Assembly (NCBI RefSeq): GCF_004634215.1
Contig: NZ_SMMH01000006.1
Location: 77,934 to 141,933, forward strand
DNA: 64,000 bases
DNA from: Deinococcus fonticola
Lineage (GTDB): Bacteria; Deinococcota; Deinococci; Deinococcales; Deinococcaceae
Direction of reading: 5' to 3'
The stretch's first letter is position 1; every line of letters starts with the position of its first letter. Position numbers and translations under genes: made by a program. Of the stretch, positions 1-9,533 are shown piece by piece. The notes beneath the pieces were generated by a model. The model searched no databases and was not told where the DNA came from. It saw nothing but the letters and a program-made list of their open reading frames with translations.

Positions 1-337
1 CCACGCTGCGGGCGATGGCATTCACCGCCGCGCCCCCTGCGCCGCCCGGCGTGTCGGACAGGAAATTCATGACCATCATGGGGGTCACCTCGGGCGGGTA
101 GGCGCTCACGCCGTCCTGCGCCACGCCGTGATCGCCCGCCGCCACGATGACCGCCACGCCCTGCGGGTGCGGTTTCTCCGAACCGAAAATGCCCGCCAGG
201 CGAATGGACAGCTCCTCCAGATCCCCGAGTGCCCCGGCGGGTTTCGTAAGTTGTGCCTGACGTTCCCGCGCCCGCAGCATGGCGGCCTGATCGACGGGCT
301 GAATGGACTGGATAAGGTTAAAGAGTTCCTGATTCAT
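1..337 (-). CDS. cobT: Nicotinate-nucleotide--dimethylbenzimidazole phosphoribosyltransferase, N-terminal part
   Basis: CobT makes alpha-ribazole phosphate from nicotinate mononucleotide and dimethylbenzimidazole, giving the lower ligand of cobalamin. Only the first ~112 residues are in the window; the gene runs off the left edge. The visible part starts MNQELFNLIQSIQPVD, then has the family's early KPAGALGDLEELS stretch and the conserved AAGDHGVAQDGVSAYP motif. The start ATG overlaps the stop of cobU by 4 bp (ATGA), so the two are translationally coupled, and cobT is the last visible gene of the cobD-cobQ-cobU-cobT group. The call is secure; the C-terminal half cannot be judged. Confidence 0.93.
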   Translation of the reverse strand, partial: MNQELFNLIQSIQPVDQAAMLRARERQAQLTKPAGALGDLEELSIRLAGIFGSEKPHPQGVAVIVAAGDHGVAQDGVSAYPPEVTPMMVMNFLSDTPGGAGGAAVNAIARSV

Positions 338-867
338 GGTTTTCCTTTCAAGGTAAGCGGCAGGCCGCTGACGAGCAGGTACGCTTCGTCACTGGCCCCC
401 GCGCAGCGCTGGTTGACCCAGCCGAGCACATCCCTGTAACGGCGCGCGAGGGCGTTCTCTGGCACGATGCCGAAGCCCACCTCGTTGGTCACGAGAATGA
501 CCGTTCCGGCGCGGTTGCGGGCCACGTGTATCAGTTCAGCGGTGGCCTGCAGAATCTGCTCGTCGGTGAAGTCGTGGTACATCAGGTTGTTTACCCACAC
601 GCTCAGGCAGTCGAGCAGCAGCACAGGCGTGCCGGCGCTGTGCAGCGCCGTGGGGACGTTCACGGGTTCCTCCAGCGTGACCCAGTGCGCGGGGCGCTCG
701 GCGCGGTGACGCCCGATGCGGTTCTGCATCTCGGCGTCGAAAGCGACGGCGGTCGCCAGGTAGGTGACGGATTCACCGGACTGCGCAACCGAATGTGCAG
801 CCAGCCCCTCCGCGTAGGCGCTTTTGCCGCTGCGGGCGCCCCCCGTCACGAAGATCAGGCGCCCCAT
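334..867 (-). CDS. cobU: Bifunctional adenosylcobinamide kinase / adenosylcobinamide-phosphate guanylyltransferase
   Basis: CobU phosphorylates adenosylcobinamide and then guanylylates it to AdoCbi-GDP in nucleotide-loop assembly. The 177-residue protein opens MGRLIFVTGGARSGKSAYAE, in which GGARSGKS is the P-loop. It also has the family's LLDCLSVWVNNL and VTNEVGFGIVPENALARRYRD segments. The start chosen is the ATG directly before GRLIFVTG, because it overlaps the cobQ stop by one base (TGATG); an upstream in-frame extension would be buried in cobQ and has no family match. The length is typical for CobU. Confidence 0.95.
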   Translation of the reverse strand: MGRLIFVTGGARSGKSAYAEGLAAHSVAQSGESVTYLATAVAFDAEMQNRIGRHRAERPAHWVTLEEPVNVPTALHSAGTPVLLLDCLSVWVNNLMYHDFTDEQILQATAELIHVARNRAGTVILVTNEVGFGIVPENALARRYRDVLGWVNQRCAGASDEAYLLVSGLPLTLKGKP

Positions 868-2276
868 CAGATCAACCCCCGCACGTACTCCCAGTCCAGG
901 CTGGCCTTGACCCTGGCAGCAATGGCGTCCAGTCGGGCGTCCAGCGAGTCCAGGTGCGCCGGGGCGGGCAGGTCGGCCCACTTCAGGAAACGTTCCAGGT
1001 AAGCGGGGTTCTCCAGCAGGCCGTGCAGATAGGTGCCGCGTACGTTGCCCTGTCGCCACAACAGGCCCGGCGCGAGTTCCTGCACCCCTAGGCCCGTTCG
1101 CGTCTGCCCGTGGTGAATCTCGTACCCTTCAAGGGCAAACCCGGTTTCGGTGTCGCTCAGGCGCGTCAACCGCGTGGTTTTCTCCGGGGCAAATTCCGTT
1201 TCGACGTTCAGCAGGCCCAGGCCCGCGACCTCTCCCCCGCCTTCCACGCCGTGCGGGTCGGTAATGCGCGTTCCCAGCATCTGCAGGCCGCCGCACACCC
1301 CCAGCACCGGAACGCCCTGATCTGCCAACCGGGCAATGCCGCCCGCCAGTCCACTGGAACGCAACCACGCCAGGTCAGCCGCCGTGCTCTTGCTGCCCGG
1401 AAGAATGACCGCCCGTGCCCCCACCAGTTCATGCGGGTGGGCGACCCAGCGCACCAGGTCTCCCAGCGGCGCGAACTCGTCCAGGTTAGAGAGGCGCGGC
1501 AGGCGGGCCACCGCCACGAACCCTTCGGCTTTCTGGCTTGCGCCGGCTGCGCTTTCCACCGCCACGCCGTCTTCCTCGGGAAGCGGAATGTCCAGCCACG
1601 GCACGACGCCCACCGTGGGAATACCGGTCTGTTCCTGAAGCCACTGCGGGGCCGGCGCGAGCAGCGAGGCGTCCCCCCGGAAGCGGTTGAGGATGAAGCC
1701 CTTAAGCAACGCGCGTTCCTCGGGAATCAGGCAGTGCCAGGTGCCGAGCAGGTGCGCGAACGCGCCGCCCCGGTCGATGTCGGCGGCCAGCAGCACGGCG
1801 GCCTGCGCTTCACGGGCCACGCGCATGTTCACGATGTCCGACGCCCTTAAATTCACCTCGGCGGGACTGCCGGCGCCCTCGATCACCACCACATCGAACT
1901 CGTCCATGAGGCTGTGCAGGGCGCCCTGCACGTGCGGCCACATTTGCGGTTTGCGTTCGCGCCAGGGCATGTTCGTCAGTTCCGCGTTCGCCTGACCCAG
2001 CAGCACCACCTGGCTGCGGGTGTCGGCTTCGGGTTTCAGCAGCACCGGGTTCATGCGCACGTCCGGCACGACCCGCGCGGCGCGGGCCTGAACCAGCTGG
2101 GCGCGGCCCATCTCCAGGCCAGCGGGCGTGACCCCGGCGTTGTTGCTCATGTTCTGCGCCTTGAACGGCGCGACCCGCAGCCCCTCGTCCGCCAGGATGC
2201 GGCACAGCGCCGACGCCAGGTACGATTTTCCGGCGTTGCTGGTGCACCCCTGAAGCATGATGGCGCGGGCAGTCAA
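867..2276 (-). CDS. cobQ: Cobyric acid synthase
   Basis: CobQ amidates the b, d, e and g side chains of adenosylcobyrinic a,c-diamide using glutamine and ATP. The 469-residue protein has the N-terminal dethiobiotin-synthetase-like ATPase with LQGCTSNAGKSYLASALCR and FKAQNMSNNAGVT. The C-terminal class I glutamine amidotransferase contains the nucleophile Cys in VLGVCGGLQMLG and a His in YEIHHGQT. The likely start is a TTG with GAGG about 8 nt upstream; an internal ATG six codons later (MLQGCT) is the alternative. It is followed by cobU with a 1-bp overlap and lies 143 bp downstream of the aminotransferase-like gene. Confidence 0.95.
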   Translation of the reverse strand: MTARAIMLQGCTSNAGKSYLASALCRILADEGLRVAPFKAQNMSNNAGVTPAGLEMGRAQLVQARAARVVPDVRMNPVLLKPEADTRSQVVLLGQANAELTNMPWRERKPQMWPHVQGALHSLMDEFDVVVIEGAGSPAEVNLRASDIVNMRVAREAQAAVLLAADIDRGGAFAHLLGTWHCLIPEERALLKGFILNRFRGDASLLAPAPQWLQEQTGIPTVGVVPWLDIPLPEEDGVAVESAAGASQKAEGFVAVARLPRLSNLDEFAPLGDLVRWVAHPHELVGARAVILPGSKSTAADLAWLRSSGLAGGIARLADQGVPVLGVCGGLQMLGTRITDPHGVEGGGEVAGLGLLNVETEFAPEKTTRLTRLSDTETGFALEGYEIHHGQTRTGLGVQELAPGLLWRQGNVRGTYLHGLLENPAYLERFLKWADLPAPAHLDSLDARLDAIAARVKASLDWEYVRGLI

Positions 2277-2419
2277 GAAAGAAACCTCGGGAGGACAGGC
2301 ACGAATACTGTTCTAGCAGGTAGGCGGCGTGGAAAGAGGTCGGGAGTGAACGAATTCCACATGCCGGGACAGGGGCAGGCGCGAAAAAGGAACCAAAGCC
2401 CGGCCCGCATGACGCGCGG

Positions 2420-3415
2420 TTACAGCACCTGCCGGCAAGCCTGAAGGAGGGCCGCGTTCTCCTGCTCCAGGCGGGTGCTGACCCTGATCCACGCAGGCAG
2501 GCCATAACTGGCGCAGTCGCGGACTTTGACGCCGTGGTTCAGCAGGCGCTGCGCGGCGGCGGCCGCATTCCCGACATTCAGGATCAAGTAGGGCGTGCCG
2601 TGGTGCTGCATCTCGCCAAATGAGCGCAGCGCGGCAGCGAGTTCCAGCGCGTTCTGACGCACGAGTGGAAGTGTCTGCGCCAGAAAGTCCTGGGCCTCCG
2701 GCAGCGCAGCCAGCAGGGCTTCGGTGCCGGCGGGAACGTGCCAGGCCGGGGCCAGGTTCTCCAGCTGCCGGATGATGGGCGGCGCGGCGATGGCGTAAGC
2801 GGGCCGCGCGCCCACGAGGCCGTGAACTTTGCCGGGCGAGAGCAGCCGCAGCAGGTTCGGGTGCCTTGGGCTCTCCAGTTCGGGCAGAAAAGGCGCATAG
2901 GCTTCGTCCAGAATGAGGATGGCGCCCACCTGCTCGCATTTCTGCGCGAGGGCCAGCAGTTCGTCCGGGGCCAGGAATTGCCCGGTGGGGTTGTGGGGGT
3001 GGCCCACGTACACGAGTCGCGTGTGGTCCGGAAGAACCGCCGGAAGGGCGTCCACCACCTGAATTTCGGCGCGTTGCAGCGCGGCGGCGCGGCCCAGCTC
3101 CCCGAACGGGGCGTGCAGGCTCAGCAGGCCCGTGCCCGCAGGCAGGAAAGCGCGGGCGGCGCGGTGCAGCAGATCGGAGGCACCGACGCTGAGGGCCACT
3201 TCTTCCGGCGTCACGCCGTGCCAGCAGGCCAGGCGGGCGCGGGTGGCGTGGTACGTGGGGTCCGGGTAGTGGGCGTGGTCGGCGTCCCGAACGGCCTGAA
3301 GAAGCGGGCGGTTGGGGCCGCAGGGGTTGCTGTTCACGCTGAAGTCGAGGCCGCTGAAGGGCGCGGCGCCGGGCCCGCCGTGGGGGGAGCGGGGCAGCAG
3401 GGGCGGGACGGTCAC
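2420..3415 (-). CDS. cobD: Threonine-phosphate decarboxylase-like PLP enzyme (CobD/CobC type)
   Basis: This is a fold-type I PLP protein of the HisC/CobD family, 331 residues from a GTG start. It shows the early [11 protein letters not shown] stretch, HPHNPTG (cofactor binding), ILDEAYAPF and the PLP lysine in [16 protein letters not shown]. In cobalamin synthesis CobD makes (R)-1-amino-2-propanol phosphate from threonine phosphate. The position at the head of the cobQ-cobU-cobT group supports that role rather than histidinol-phosphate aminotransferase, which remains the alternative. The GTG start is inferred because the open frame continues upstream through the bioB promoter. It is divergent from bioB, 55 bp apart. 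Note that CobD/CobC naming differs between Salmonella and Pseudomonas schemes. Confidence 0.82.
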   Translation of the reverse strand: MTVPPLLPRSPHGGPGAAPFSGLDFSVNSNPCGPNRPLLQAVRDADHAHYPDPTYHATRARLACWHGVTPEEVALSVGASDLLHRAARAFLPAGTGLLSLHAPFGELGRAAALQRAEIQVVDALPAVLPDHTRLVYVGHPHNPTGQFLAPDELLALAQKCEQVGAILILDEAYAPFLPELESPRHPNLLRLLSPGKVHGLVGARPAYAIAAPPIIRQLENLAPAWHVPAGTEALLAALPEAQDFLAQTLPLVRQNALELAAALRSFGEMQHHGTPYLILNVGNAAAAAQRLLNHGVKVRDCASYGLPAWIRVSTRLEQENAALLQACRQVL

Positions 3416-3432
3416 GCCCGCAGTGTTGCACG

Positions 3433-3460
3433 TTGCTCCGTTCAGTATCCGTCGTACATT
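3433..3460 (+). promoter_or_regulatory. Probable bioB promoter (-35 TTGCTC, -10 TACATT)
   Basis: TTGCTC at 3433-3438 and TACATT at 3455-3460 are separated by 16 bp. The predicted transcription start falls close to the ATG at 3471, so the bioB mRNA would have little or no leader. The element overlaps the inverted repeat at 3439-3468. This is inferred from sequence only. Confidence 0.5.
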
Positions 3461-3468
3461 ACTGAACG
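3439..3468. promoter_or_regulatory. Biotin operator candidate (inverted repeat CGTTCAGTA-N12-TACTGAACG)
   Basis: A perfect 9-bp inverted repeat with a 12-bp spacer spans the bioB -10 region. A near-identical 30-bp element lies over the bioY promoter at 41896-41925, with the same arms and spacer length. Half-sites separated by about 12-16 bp are the general layout of BirA operators, so BirA is the likeliest ligand, although the arm sequence differs from the E. coli one. It could also influence the divergent cobD-like gene. Confidence 0.8.
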
Positions 3469-3470
3469 AA

Positions 3471-4514
3471 ATGACCTCACTGAATATGAACACTCTGGCT
3501 GACCGTGTGCTGCAAGGCGAAATCCTGACCGTGCAGGAGGGCCTGGACATTCTGAACCTGCCCGACACCGACACCCTGCGCCTCGTCGACGCGGCGTGGC
3601 GGGTGCGCCGGGAAGCGTTCGGAGACCAGGTGAAAGTGAACGTGCTGCTGAACGCCAAAAGCGGCCTCTGCGCCGAGGACTGCGCGTACTGCTCCCAGGC
3701 GAAAGGGGCCGACACGGGCATCGCGCGTTACCGCGTGCTGGAACCGGCTGAAATGCTGGACGAGGCGAAAAAAGCGCAGGCCGCCGGAGCGCAGCGCTAC
3801 TGCATCGTGCTGTCGGGGCGGGGCGGCACCTGGGGCGAAGTGCGGCACGTCGCGCAGGCCACGCGCCTGATCAAGCAGGAAACGGACCTTGAGGTGTGCG
3901 CCTGCATGGGCCTCCTGCTGGGCGAGGAAGGTCAGCGGAAAGCCGAGGCCCTGCGCGAGGCGGGCGTGGACGCTTACAACCACAACCTGAACACCCACGA
4001 GGAGCATTACGCCGACATCTGCACCACGCACAGCTACGCCGACCGGGTGGAAACCCTGACGCACGCGGCCCAGGCGGGCATGAGCACCTGCTCGGGCGTG
4101 ATTATCGGCCTGGGCGAAACGCCGCGGCACATCGTGGAACTGGCCTTGACCCTGCGCGAACGCCGGGCCGACAGCATCCCCGTGAATTTTCTGATTCCCA
4201 TCGACGGCGCGGCGCTGGAAGGCCAGCAGACCACCGCGCACTTCACGCCGTGGTTCTGCCTGCGCGTCCTGAGCCTCTTCCGGCTGCTGAACCCGCGCGC
4301 CGAACTGCGGGCCAGCGCCGGGCGCGAAATTCACCTGCGCAGCCTGCAACCGCTGGCGCTGCTGGTCGCCAACTCCATTTTCCTGGGAAATTACCTGACG
4401 GAAGCCGGCCAGGAAGCCAGTGCCGACTGGCAGATGCTGGCCGACCTGGGCCTGCGCCCCGCACCGAGCGCCGCGCACAAGTCCCTTCCCGTCGCTGAAC
4501 CTGTCGGGGTTTAA
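3471..4514 (+). CDS. bioB: Biotin synthase
   Basis: BioB is a radical SAM enzyme that inserts sulfur into dethiobiotin. The radical SAM cysteines are in [11 protein letters not shown] (CxxxCxxC) near residue 60. Further family motifs are [31 protein letters not shown] and [11 protein letters not shown]. The length, 347 residues from ATG 3471, is normal. ATG 3471 is preferred because it lies ~10 nt after the -10 element; ATG 3486 is an alternative that would shorten the protein by five residues. No other biotin ring-assembly gene (bioA, bioD, bioF) is in the window. The gene is monocistronic and ends at a strong terminator. Confidence 0.96.
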   Translation: MTSLNMNTLADRVLQGEILTVQEGLDILNLPDTDTLRLVDAAWRVRREAFGDQVKVNVLLNAKSGLCAEDCAYCSQAKGADTGIARYRVLEPAEMLDEAKKAQAAGAQRYCIVLSGRGGTWGEVRHVAQATRLIKQETDLEVCACMGLLLGEEGQRKAEALREAGVDAYNHNLNTHEEHYADICTTHSYADRVETLTHAAQAGMSTCSGVIIGLGETPRHIVELALTLRERRADSIPVNFLIPIDGAALEGQQTTAHFTPWFCLRVLSLFRLLNPRAELRASAGREIHLRSLQPLALLVANSIFLGNYLTEAGQEASADWQMLADLGLRPAPSAAHKSLPVAEPVGV

Positions 4515-4527
4515 GGACGGGGGACAC

Positions 4528-4571
4528 GGCTGTGAAAAAGAGCCTGGCTTCCCCTGCTCTTTTTCACAGCC
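4528..4571. terminator. Bidirectional terminator between bioB and cbiB
   Basis: A perfect 16-bp inverted repeat (GGCTGTGAAAAAGAGC and its complement, 12-nt loop) lies between two convergent genes. The A5/T5 tracts inside the stem give an inner hairpin AGAGC...GCTCT followed by T-rich sequence on either strand, so it can terminate both bioB and the cobalamin operon. Confidence 0.85.
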
Positions 4572-4602
4572 GGGGAGCGTGCAAGCCAGCACATTTGGTG
4601 GC

Positions 4603-5466
4603 TTATCGCTGCCGCCGGCCGGGCAGCAGCAGAATGAGAACCGCCAGCCCAGTCGTGACCCGCGCCAGCCTCAACGCGCGGTTCAGGTCGGCGGCGGCAG
4701 GTTCACGCCCGCAGGCGTTCAGCACATACACGCCACGCTTATCGAGTTTGATGTCCAGTGCGCCCGCGAACACGCTCATGGGGTGTCCGGCGTTCGGGCT
4801 GGTGGTGTTCTGTCGGTCTTGCGCCCACACGCGCCAGCCGCGCCCGCCCGTAGCCAGGAGCGCGCACAGGGCCGTCAGGCGGGCCGGGGCCAGGTTCAGC
4901 AGGTCATCCATGCGGGCGGCGGTTTTCCCGGCGTATTCCAGTTCGGGCGTGCGGTAGCCCCACAGGGCGTCGGCGGTGTTCGTCAGGCGGTAGGCGGCCG
5001 CCAGGGGCAAGCCGCCCACGCGGTACGCCAGCAGCGGCGCCACCACGCTGTCGGACAGGTTCTCCGCGAGGCTCTCGATGGCCGCGCCCGCCACTTCCGC
5101 CGCACTCAGTGCGGACGTGTCGCGGCTGACCAGATGCCAGCCCAGGAGCCGCCGCGCCTCGGGCAGGTTCTCCTGTTGAAGTGCCGCGCCGACTTCCGCG
5201 ACGGCCGCGAACAGGGCGCGGCGGGCCAGCAACGGCTTGAGCAGGGCGCCCTGCACATACCACGGCGCACGCGCGGCCGCCCAACCGGCCCCGGCCGCGA
5301 GCCCCGCCCCGGCGGCCCACCCTGCCGCGCCTTCGGCCAGTTGCTGCTGGGGTGTTTGTGCGCGCCAGTGGCTGCGCGCCCACTTCAGGTAATGGCCCAT
5401 CCACACCACTGGGTGCACTTTTACCGGGGGTTCGCCCAGCGCGTCTAGCGCGAGGGCAAAAAGCAT
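4603..5466 (-). CDS. cbiB: Adenosylcobinamide-phosphate synthase (CbiB/CobD membrane protein)
   Basis: CbiB attaches (R)-1-amino-2-propanol phosphate to adenosylcobyric acid. The 287-residue protein starts [14 protein letters not shown] and shows the conserved [60 protein letters not shown] and [15 protein letters not shown] segments, all CbiB hallmarks, plus hydrophobic segments expected of a membrane enzyme. The start ATG 5466 is 14 bp after the preceding gene's stop; longer readings upstream have no family similarity. It is the last gene of the riboswitch-led operon and ends before the shared terminator. Confidence 0.94.
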   Translation of the reverse strand: MLFALALDALGEPPVKVHPVVWMGHYLKWARSHWRAQTPQQQLAEGAAGWAAGAGLAAGAGWAAARAPWYVQGALLKPLLARRALFAAVAEVGAALQQENLPEARRLLGWHLVSRDTSALSAAEVAGAAIESLAENLSDSVVAPLLAYRVGGLPLAAAYRLTNTADALWGYRTPELEYAGKTAARMDDLLNLAPARLTALCALLATGGRGWRVWAQDRQNTTSPNAGHPMSVFAGALDIKLDKRGVYVLNACGREPAAADLNRALRLARVTTGLAVLILLLPGRRQR

Positions 5467-5480
5467 GGCGCGGCGGGAAC

Positions 5481-6455
5481 TCAAGCGAAGTACCCGCCCG
5501 CGCCGCCCGTGTGCCAGTACAGCACGCGCTGACCGGGCCGGTAGCGCCCGGCACGCCAGTTCGCCAGCATTCCAGCGAAGGTCTTGGCGGTGTACGTCTG
5601 CTCCAGCATCAGGCCGCACTGCCGGGCTGCGAGTTCCGCCGCCTCCTGCCCGGCTGCCGTGGCTACGCCGTACCCGCCGCCCAGTTGCGCGTCGCTGAGG
5701 GTGTAATTCGCGCGTGGGGTGACGTGCGGATAAAAGCCGGCCCGGACCTCTTCGAGCAGGGCCGCCAGGCGCGCCTGGGCTTTCTCCTGCCGCCACAGCA
5801 CCGAGAAGGTGTCCACGTGCGTGTCCAGGCCATGCACCCAGGTTCCCAGGACGAGGCCCGCCACGGTTCCCAGCGAACCGGACGTGACCACCATGAACGG
5901 CGGCGCCGGCTGCCCGGCCAGTTGCTCTTTCAACTCCCGGATGGCCTGCACGTACCCCAGCACACCCAGGACATCCGAGCCGCCCAGCGGAATGAGGTAG
6001 GGAGTCTCACCCTGCTGACGCCACTCAGCGGCGCGGGCGTGCATGGCGGCCATGACTTCCGGTTCCGTGACCGCGCCCAGAAAAGTGCGGGTGGCCCCCA
6101 TCCGGCGGTCTATGCGTTGGTTTCCCGTATCAGTGTGCGGGTTCGGGGCGTTGAAGAACAGCTCGCACTTCAGGCCGGCCAGGGCCGCCGCGCAGGCGGT
6201 CAGGGCGCAGTGGTTCGACTGCGGGCCGCCGCAGGTGAGCAGCACCGTCGCGCCGCGCGCCAGAGCGTCGGCGACCAGCAGCCGCAGTTTGCGAACCTTG
6301 TTCCCGCCGAACCCCACGCCGCAGAGGTCTTCGCGCTTCACCAGCAGCTTCAGCGCGGGAAGGTTGGCGTCTCTGACGAACATGGACTGAAGCGGCGTGG
6401 GATAGACACCCATCTGGAAAACGGGCAGGGTCTCAGCCGGGAGGCTCGCTGTCAT
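5481..6455 (-). CDS. D-cysteine desulfhydrase / ACC-deaminase-like PLP protein
   Basis: This is a fold-type II PLP enzyme of 324 residues. [20 protein letters not shown] holds the PLP lysine in GGNKVRKL, followed by [16 protein letters not shown] and a phosphate-binding [11 protein letters not shown] loop. These are typical of the D-cysteine desulfhydrase/1-aminocyclopropane-1-carboxylate deaminase family, whose members release sulfide or ammonia plus a 2-oxoacid. It begins 4 bp after cbiA and ends 14 bp before cbiB, so it is embedded in the cobalamin operon although no known B12 step needs it. The substrate is unresolved. Confidence 0.82.
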   Translation of the reverse strand: MTASLPAETLPVFQMGVYPTPLQSMFVRDANLPALKLLVKREDLCGVGFGGNKVRKLRLLVADALARGATVLLTCGGPQSNHCALTACAAALAGLKCELFFNAPNPHTDTGNQRIDRRMGATRTFLGAVTEPEVMAAMHARAAEWRQQGETPYLIPLGGSDVLGVLGYVQAIRELKEQLAGQPAPPFMVVTSGSLGTVAGLVLGTWVHGLDTHVDTFSVLWRQEKAQARLAALLEEVRAGFYPHVTPRANYTLSDAQLGGGYGVATAAGQEAAELAARQCGLMLEQTYTAKTFAGMLANWRAGRYRPGQRVLYWHTGGAGGYFA

Positions 6456-6459
6456 GCCT

Positions 6460-7833
6460 TCACTGTATGGCCTTCTGTATTTCCGCGGATTTACCGGCGC
6501 ACTGCTCCACCAGGCGCCGCGCCACCGCCGGAAAACCGCCGTAGTGCAGGTGCAGGTAGCTGGCCAGGACGTTGCCCCGGGCGTACCCTTCGGTGACCTC
6601 CTGGCCGCCCTGGGCCGTCCAGCGGTAGGCGGGATGCGTGGGCGCGTGCGTGAGGGAACTGAAGTGAAACTCATGGCCGCGCAGGGCCGTGCCGGCCGGG
6701 CACAGCGGCGAAGGCTGAAGGGCGGTGGCCTCGCGGTATCCCAGCGTGACCCTGGGGTTCATGCGCGTGTGGTACGGAATCACGCCGCACATCTCATGCA
6801 CGCCGCCCGCCAGGTCGGTGAGGGTCTGGCCCAGGTACATCAGGCCGCCGCACTCGCCAATAACCGGGCGCCCCGAGGCGGCAAACGTGCGGATGCTGGC
6901 CCGCATGGACACGTTCGCCGCGAGTTCCGCCGCGTGCGCTTCCGGATACCCCCCGCCGAACATCACGCCGCCCAGCCCGCCTGGCAGTTGCGCGTCCCGC
7001 AGCGGGCTGAAGGCAACCAGTTCCGCGCCACTCAAACGCAGTTCGTCCAGCGCGTCCGGGTAGTAGAAGTGAAACGCCTCGTCGGAAGCGACCCCGATGC
7101 GTGTGCAGGGCGGCGTGGCCTGCGGAAGCGGCGGCACGGGTAAGGCCGGGGCCGTCGCCGCCACGGCCAGCAGGTCGTCCAGGCGCAGGTGTTGCGCGGC
7201 GTTCAGGGCCGCCGTGTCCTCCCAGCTGGCCTGTTCGGCGCTGAGCAGCCCCAGGTGACGGGAGGGCAGGTGAATGTGCTGGTCTTTGGTCACGAAGCCC
7301 AGCACCGGCAGATTGACCTGCCTGAGGGCCACTTCGCACAGCTCGGCGTGCCGGGCGCTGCCGACTTTGTTCAGGATCACGCCGGCCACCTGAACGCCCC
7401 CAGCGCCCTGAGCACCGCCGAAGTCGCGCATGCCGGCGGCTACCGCCGCCACCGTGCGGGCCATGCCGCCTGCGTCAATGACCAGTACCACAGGCGCCCC
7501 CAGCAGCCGGGCCAGGTCGGCGGTGCTGTGCTCGTCACTGCTGGGATCGCGGCCGTCGAACAGCCCCATGACGCCCTCGATCACGCTGATGTCGGCCGGC
7601 GCGGCGCTGCGGGCAAACAGCTCGCGCATTCGCTGCGGCGCGAGCAAAAAGGTGTCGAGGTTCCGCGCTTCCCGACCGGCTGCCCGCGTCAGGTGCGTGG
7701 GGTCGAGGTAATCCGGGCCGAATTTGAAAGGCTGCACCACCAGCCCGCGTTTTCGCAGGGCCAGGCACAGCAGCGAGGCGACGGTGGTTTTGCCACTGCC
7801 GGAACTCGCGGCCGCCAGAACGATTCGCTTCAA
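6460..7833 (-). CDS. cbiA: Cobyrinate a,c-diamide synthase (CbiA/CobB)
   Basis: The enzyme amidates carboxylates a and c of (hydrogeno)cobyrinic acid with glutamine and ATP. The 457-residue protein has the P-loop region [16 protein letters not shown] and [32 protein letters not shown] follows, then a C-terminal class I glutamine amidotransferase with [16 protein letters not shown] and the nucleophile in [12 protein letters not shown]. The start codon is TTG overlapping the chelatase gene's stop (TTGA), which fixes the start by translational coupling. Because the operon carries CobN-type aerobic chelatase genes, the CobB substrate (hydrogenobyrinic acid) is possible; sequence alone does not decide. 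Confidence 0.94.
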   Translation of the reverse strand: MKRIVLAAASSGSGKTTVASLLCLALRKRGLVVQPFKFGPDYLDPTHLTRAAGREARNLDTFLLAPQRMRELFARSAAPADISVIEGVMGLFDGRDPSSDEHSTADLARLLGAPVVLVIDAGGMARTVAAVAAGMRDFGGAQGAGGVQVAGVILNKVGSARHAELCEVALRQVNLPVLGFVTKDQHIHLPSRHLGLLSAEQASWEDTAALNAAQHLRLDDLLAVAATAPALPVPPLPQATPPCTRIGVASDEAFHFYYPDALDELRLSGAELVAFSPLRDAQLPGGLGGVMFGGGYPEAHAAELAANVSMRASIRTFAASGRPVIGECGGLMYLGQTLTDLAGGVHEMCGVIPYHTRMNPRVTLGYREATALQPSPLCPAGTALRGHEFHFSSLTHAPTHPAYRWTAQGGQEVTEGYARGNVLASYLHLHYGGFPAVARRLVEQCAGKSAEIQKAIQ

Positions 7834-9533
7834 GACCTGACCTCCAGGGTGTGTAACTGGGCGTTCATGACCTGCGCGAGCTGTGCGGCGCGGCCCAGTT
7901 TCACGTGCCCGCCCTCGGTGTCCACGACGGTCACGGGCCAGCGGGCCAGGGTGGCGGCCGCGCTCAGGGCGTCCGTCCAGGCGTCCGCGCCGGGCGACAG
8001 GGGCACGTTGGCGCGGCCATCGGTAAACAGCACCAGTTCGGCATTCTGCGTGGCGCGCAAGGTTTCCACCGCGAGGTTCAGCGCGTGGGCCAGCGGCGTG
8101 CGCCCCCCCGTCGGGGCGCCGCGGATAACCTCCTCGACGGCGCCGGTGTCGTTCGTCCAGTCGAGCAGCAGCTCGGCGCCGCTGCCCCGGAAGGTGATCA
8201 GGGCCGCCCGGTCGCGCCCGGTCTGGCCCGCCAGGACACCCAGCATGGCCCCTTTCACGGCCCCCATGCGGCCCGAGACACCCACGCTGCCGCTGGCATC
8301 CGCGACGAACAGCACGCGGCGGCCCGCGCTTTCCTCGTGAACGGGGGCGTGGAAGTCGTGGCGGGTCAGCTGGAATTCCCCGCCCCTTTGCAGGGCCCCG
8401 TTCTGTAAGGCGCTGCGGAGGGTGGTGGGCAGGTGCAGCCGCCCGGCATCCGCGTCCGGCACGCTGCGCACCACCCGGCCGGTCTGCGTTCCTGGCTGAC
8501 TTTTTCCGGCGGACACGTTCTGAAGTGCAAGGGGCGCGGCGCTGCTGGGCGCGAAGACTTCCTCATCCGGCGCGGGCGCGTCACCGTTTTTGGGGTGTTC
8601 TGGCGGTGCCGGCTTCTCCGGCGGCTGTGGGGGCGGTGGGGGTGGGGGCGGCGGCGAATGCTGCGGCTGGCGCGGGTCACGCCGGTGGTTGAGCACCAGC
8701 GGCGCGACGTGTTCCACATCGTTCCAGGTAACGCCGACGCGGCCGTCCAGCGCGGCGAAGGCACGGGCGGCGCGGTGCAACACCAGGTCGGCCCGCAGGC
8801 TCCGCACGCCCGCCCCCGACGTGAGTTCGGCAATCCGGGTCAGCAATTCATCCGGCAGCTGAACGGCCGCGAAGCGTTCACGGGCGGCATGAAGACGCTG
8901 TTGCAGACGCCCTTCCTCGGACTGCCACCTCGCCGTGAATGCGTGCGGGTTGGCTTCGAAGCTCATGCGGCGGCGCACAATTTCCGCCCGGTTCACCGCG
9001 TCCAGCGGCGCGGCAACATCCACGCACAGCCCGAAGCGATCCAGAAACTGCGGTCTCAGCCCGCCTTCCTCGGGGTTCATGCTGCCCACCAGCGCAAACC
9101 GCGCCGCGGCCTCCGCACTCAGGCTGTCGCGCTGCACGCGCACCACGCCCATGGCCGCCACGTCCAGCAGCACGTCCACCAGGTGATCGGGCAGCAGGTT
9201 CACCTCGTCGATGTAAAGCAGCCCGCCGTCCGCCTGCGCCATCAGGCCTGGCTTCAGGCGCGCCTCGCCGCGCAGGGCCGAGTCCAGGTCGAGGGTGCCC
9301 ACCACGCGGTCTTCCGTGGCCCCCAGCGGCAGGTTCACGAACGGCCCGGCCCGGCCATCCTGCAACGGTGGCAACAGGGCCGCCAGGCCACGCGCCGCCG
9401 TACTTTTCGCCGCGCCCCGGTCGCCGCGAATCAGCACCCCGCCGATCTCCGGGCAGACCGCCAGCAGCGAGAGCGCCAGCACCAGTTGCGGCTGGTGAGC
9501 AATGGCCGAAAGAGGGTAGAGGGAAGGCGTCAA
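7830..9533 (-). CDS. Fused ChlI-ChlD-type metal chelatase ATPase/VWA subunit
   Basis: The 567-residue protein combines an AAA+ chelatase ATPase (ChlI/CobS-like) with a von Willebrand A domain (ChlD/CobT-like). Visible motifs are Walker [10 protein letters not shown] (~residue 37-45), Walker [17 protein letters not shown], and the arginine-containing [24 protein letters not shown] Pro-rich linker with eight consecutive prolines follows (~residue 295-315), and then [18 protein letters not shown] with the MIDAS DxSxS. In the same operon as CobN it most likely powers cobalt insertion in place of separate CobS and CobT. The start is TTG overlapping the upstream SWIM gene stop (TTGA). Confidence 0.9.
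   Translation of the reverse strand: MTPSLYPLSAIAHQPQLVLALSLLAVCPEIGGVLIRGDRGAAKSTAARGLAALLPPLQDGRAGPFVNLPLGATEDRVVGTLDLDSALRGEARLKPGLMAQADGGLLYIDEVNLLPDHLVDVLLDVAAMGVVRVQRDSLSAEAAARFALVGSMNPEEGGLRPQFLDRFGLCVDVAAPLDAVNRAEIVRRRMSFEANPHAFTARWQSEEGRLQQRLHAARERFAAVQLPDELLTRIAELTSGAGVRSLRADLVLHRAARAFAALDGRVGVTWNDVEHVAPLVLNHRRDPRQPQHSPPPPPPPPPQPPEKPAPPEHPKNGDAPAPDEEVFAPSSAAPLALQNVSAGKSQPGTQTGRVVRSVPDADAGRLHLPTTLRSALQNGALQRGGEFQLTRHDFHAPVHEESAGRRVLFVADASGSVGVSGRMGAVKGAMLGVLAGQTGRDRAALITFRGSGAELLLDWTNDTGAVEEVIRGAPTGGRTPLAHALNLAVETLRATQNAELVLFTDGRANVPLSPGADAWTDALSAAATLARWPVTVVDTEGGHVKLGRAAQLAQVMNAQLHTLEVRS

Noticed and set aside
8600..8660. G-rich tract as a regulatory or G-quadruplex element
   Set aside because: It encodes the Pro-rich linker of the chelatase subunit (CCC codons on the minus strand), which explains the bias.
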